64,000 bases of DNA from Kordiimonadaceae bacterium (lineage in GTDB: Bacteria; Pseudomonadota; Alphaproteobacteria; Sphingomonadales; Kordiimonadaceae), in the NCBI GenBank assembly GCA_017640725.1, contig JAEPQB010000001.1:992001-1056000 (forward strand), in the 5' to 3' direction. This document shows, piece by piece, positions 62,583 through 64,000 of the stretch; the stretch's first letter is position 1; every line of letters starts with the position of its first letter. The position numbers were made by a program, and so were the translations under genes. A model generated the notes under the pieces. That model searched no databases. It saw only the letters and a program-made list of their open reading frames with translations, and was not told the origin of the DNA.

Positions 62583-64000
62583 ATGAGCAATCCAAGCTAT
62601 GTTGCTGGCACAAGCGACACACCGCTTTTGTTTCAGACAATTGGTGCAGCGCTGGAAAACACATCAGAGCTGCATGGCAACAGGCCTGCCCTCATCGTCC
62701 CTCATCAGAATGTGCGCTGGACGTATGCTGAACTCAACGCCAAAGCAAGTACCGTTGCCGCCAATCTGTTAGCGCTTGGCCTTGAGCCTGGTGACCGTGT
62801 TGGTTTGTGGGCGCCTAATTGTGCCGAATGGGTGGTGACCCAGTTCGCAACAGCCAAAGCGGGCCTCATTCTTGTCAACATCAACCCGGCGTATCGGCTC
62901 TCGGAGCTTGAGTATGCGCTCAACAAGGTGGGCTGTAAGGCCCTGGTGCTCGCTGAAAGCTTCAAGTCTTCCGATTATGTGGGCATGGTGCAGGAAATCG
63001 CCCCCGAAGTCGCTGCGTCTGAACCAGGGCGCTTAAACGCAAAGCGGTTGCCCGATCTGAAGACTGCTATTGTGATTTCTGATGAGGCGCCTGACGGATT
63101 TCTTGCATTCACAGCGTTGGAGGCCGGGCCCACTGCGGAAAAGATCGCCGCTCTTGAGACCCTGCAGCCTTCGCTGCAACCCGATGACCCCATCAATATC
63201 CAGTTCACATCGGGCACCACAGGTCACCCTAAGGGTGCGACGCTGACGCACCACGCTATACTGAACAACGGATACTTTGTGGCCCGCCGCCAAAACTTCA
63301 GCGAGCACGATAAATTATGCATACCAGTACCGCTTTATCACTGTTTTGGCATGGTGATGGGCGTGCTCGGTTGCGTCACCCACGGTGCGGCGATCGTGCT
63401 ACCTGGCGAAGCTTACGACCCGGAAACAGTACTGCAGGCGATTGAAACTGAAAAATGCACAGCCTTATACGGCGTGCCAACCATGTTCATTGGTGAACTA
63501 GAGCACCCGAACTTCTCCAAGTTCGACCTCTCCAGCCTCCGCACTGGCACTATGGCCGGTTCCCCCTGCCCCATCGAGGTGATGAAAAGGGTGATCAGTG
63601 ACATGAACATGAGCGAAGTCACCATCGCCTACGGCATGACAGAAACGGCGCCCGTCAGTTTCCAAAGCAAAAAAGATGACCCCCTGGACAAGCGCGTTGG
63701 CACCGTCGGGCAAATCCATCCGTTTGTTGAAGTAAAGATTGTTGATGAAGAAGGCCGCACAGTTGCGCGCGGGGCACAGGGCGAACTTTGCACCAGAGGT
63801 TATAGCGTTATGCAAGGCTATTGGGCCGACGAAGAACGCACAGCGGAGGCAATTGACAGCGCACACTGGATGCATACTGGCGACCTCGCCACCATGGACG
63901 AGGAAGGCTATGTCAATATTACAGGTCGGCTGAAGGATATGATCATTCGCGGCGGGGAAAACATTTACCCGCGCGAGATTGAAGAATTTCTCTATACCCA
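62583..64000 (+). CDS. Acyl-CoA synthetase (AMP-binding), cut by the right edge
   Basis: 472 residues visible from ATG 62583; the C-terminus is outside the window. The AMP-binding P-loop [16 protein letters not shown], the [12 protein letters not shown] motif, and [20 protein letters not shown] with the hinge [18 protein letters not shown] are all present. It activates a fatty acid with ATP and CoA; the pattern is closest to FadD-like medium/long-chain enzymes often labelled 3-methylmercaptopropionyl- or fatty-acyl-CoA ligase. Confidence 0.93.
   Translation, partial: MSNPSYVAGTSDTPLLFQTIGAALENTSELHGNRPALIVPHQNVRWTYAELNAKASTVAANLLALGLEPGDRVGLWAPNCAEWVVTQFATAKAGLILVNINPAYRLSELEYALNKVGCKALVLAESFKSSDYVGMVQEIAPEVAASEPGRLNAKRLPDLKTAIVISDEAPDGFLAFTALEAGPTAEKIAALETLQPSLQPDDPINIQFTSGTTGHPKGATLTHHAILNNGYFVARRQNFSEHDKLCIPVPLYHCFGMVMGVLGCVTHGAAIVLPGEAYDPETVLQAIETEKCTALYGVPTMFIGELEHPNFSKFDLSSLRTGTMAGSPCPIEVMKRVISDMNMSEVTIAYGMTETAPVSFQSKKDDPLDKRVGTVGQIHPFVEVKIVDEEGRTVARGAQGELCTRGYSVMQGYWADEERTAEAIDSAHWMHTGDLATMDEEGYVNITGRLKDMIIRGGENIYPREIEEFLYT

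Overview
The window is chromosomal DNA of an alphaproteobacterium. The signs are a dense, moderately GC-rich gene layout, the order rimP-nusA-ylxR-infB-rbfA-truB-rpsO-pnp, the block tsaB-rimI-fur-plsC-miaB-phoH-ybeY-corC-lnt-trmB next to it, a RegB/RegA redox two-component pair, and the mostly alphaproteobacterial families MmcB and DUF3126. I cannot fix the genus from sequence alone; a marine lineage such as Kordiimonadales is a guess.

Layout. 1-5 kb: a cut-off winged-helix regulator, a secreted serine hydrolase, an AraC regulator divergent from two short-chain dehydrogenases, and a Tsx-like outer-membrane protein. 5-7.3 kb: a large RTX calcium-binding secreted protein built from 181-residue tandem modules, ended by a textbook terminator. 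7.6-13 kb: lepA, flanked by accessory DNA. On its 3' side an alpha/beta hydrolase gene lies between the true lepA 3' end and a second 42-bp copy of that end. On its 5' side is an AT-rich two-gene ATPase/Toprim locus that looks like a PARIS anti-phage system. 13.4-25 kb: mostly accessory genes, including a membrane protein with its regulator, NTF2-like proteins, a dienelactone hydrolase, two small paralogous proteins of unknown function, a hydroxyacid dehydrogenase, a MarR-acetyltransferase operon with a clear palindromic operator, a histidine kinase, and a small operon encoding a caspase-fold-like protein plus a short membrane protein.

25-36 kb: a flavin oxidoreductase, then the transcription/translation operon from rimP down to pnp, all on the minus strand. 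36-49 kb: cupin, tRNA modification (trmB, miaB, tsaB), lipoprotein acylation (lnt), ribosome maturation (ybeY), fur, a lysophospholipid acyltransferase, nitroreductase, polysaccharide deacetylase and an Nfu iron-sulfur scaffold. 49-54 kb: a TetR regulator with its own operator, a class A penicillin-binding protein, a YgjP-YcgN-SCO1 operon and a secreted ankyrin protein. 54-57 kb: a CobD/CbiB-like membrane protein with no ordinary start codon, then RegB and RegA.

57-61 kb: a cluster of a degenerate EAL protein, a LapG-like transglutaminase-fold cysteine protease and a degenerate HD-GYP membrane protein, which looks like a cyclic-di-GMP reading module rather than a degrading one. 61-64 kb: MmcB, an orphan HPt protein, DUF3126 and an acyl-CoA synthetase that runs off the right edge. 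No rRNA, tRNA, CRISPR array or transposase gene was recognised.
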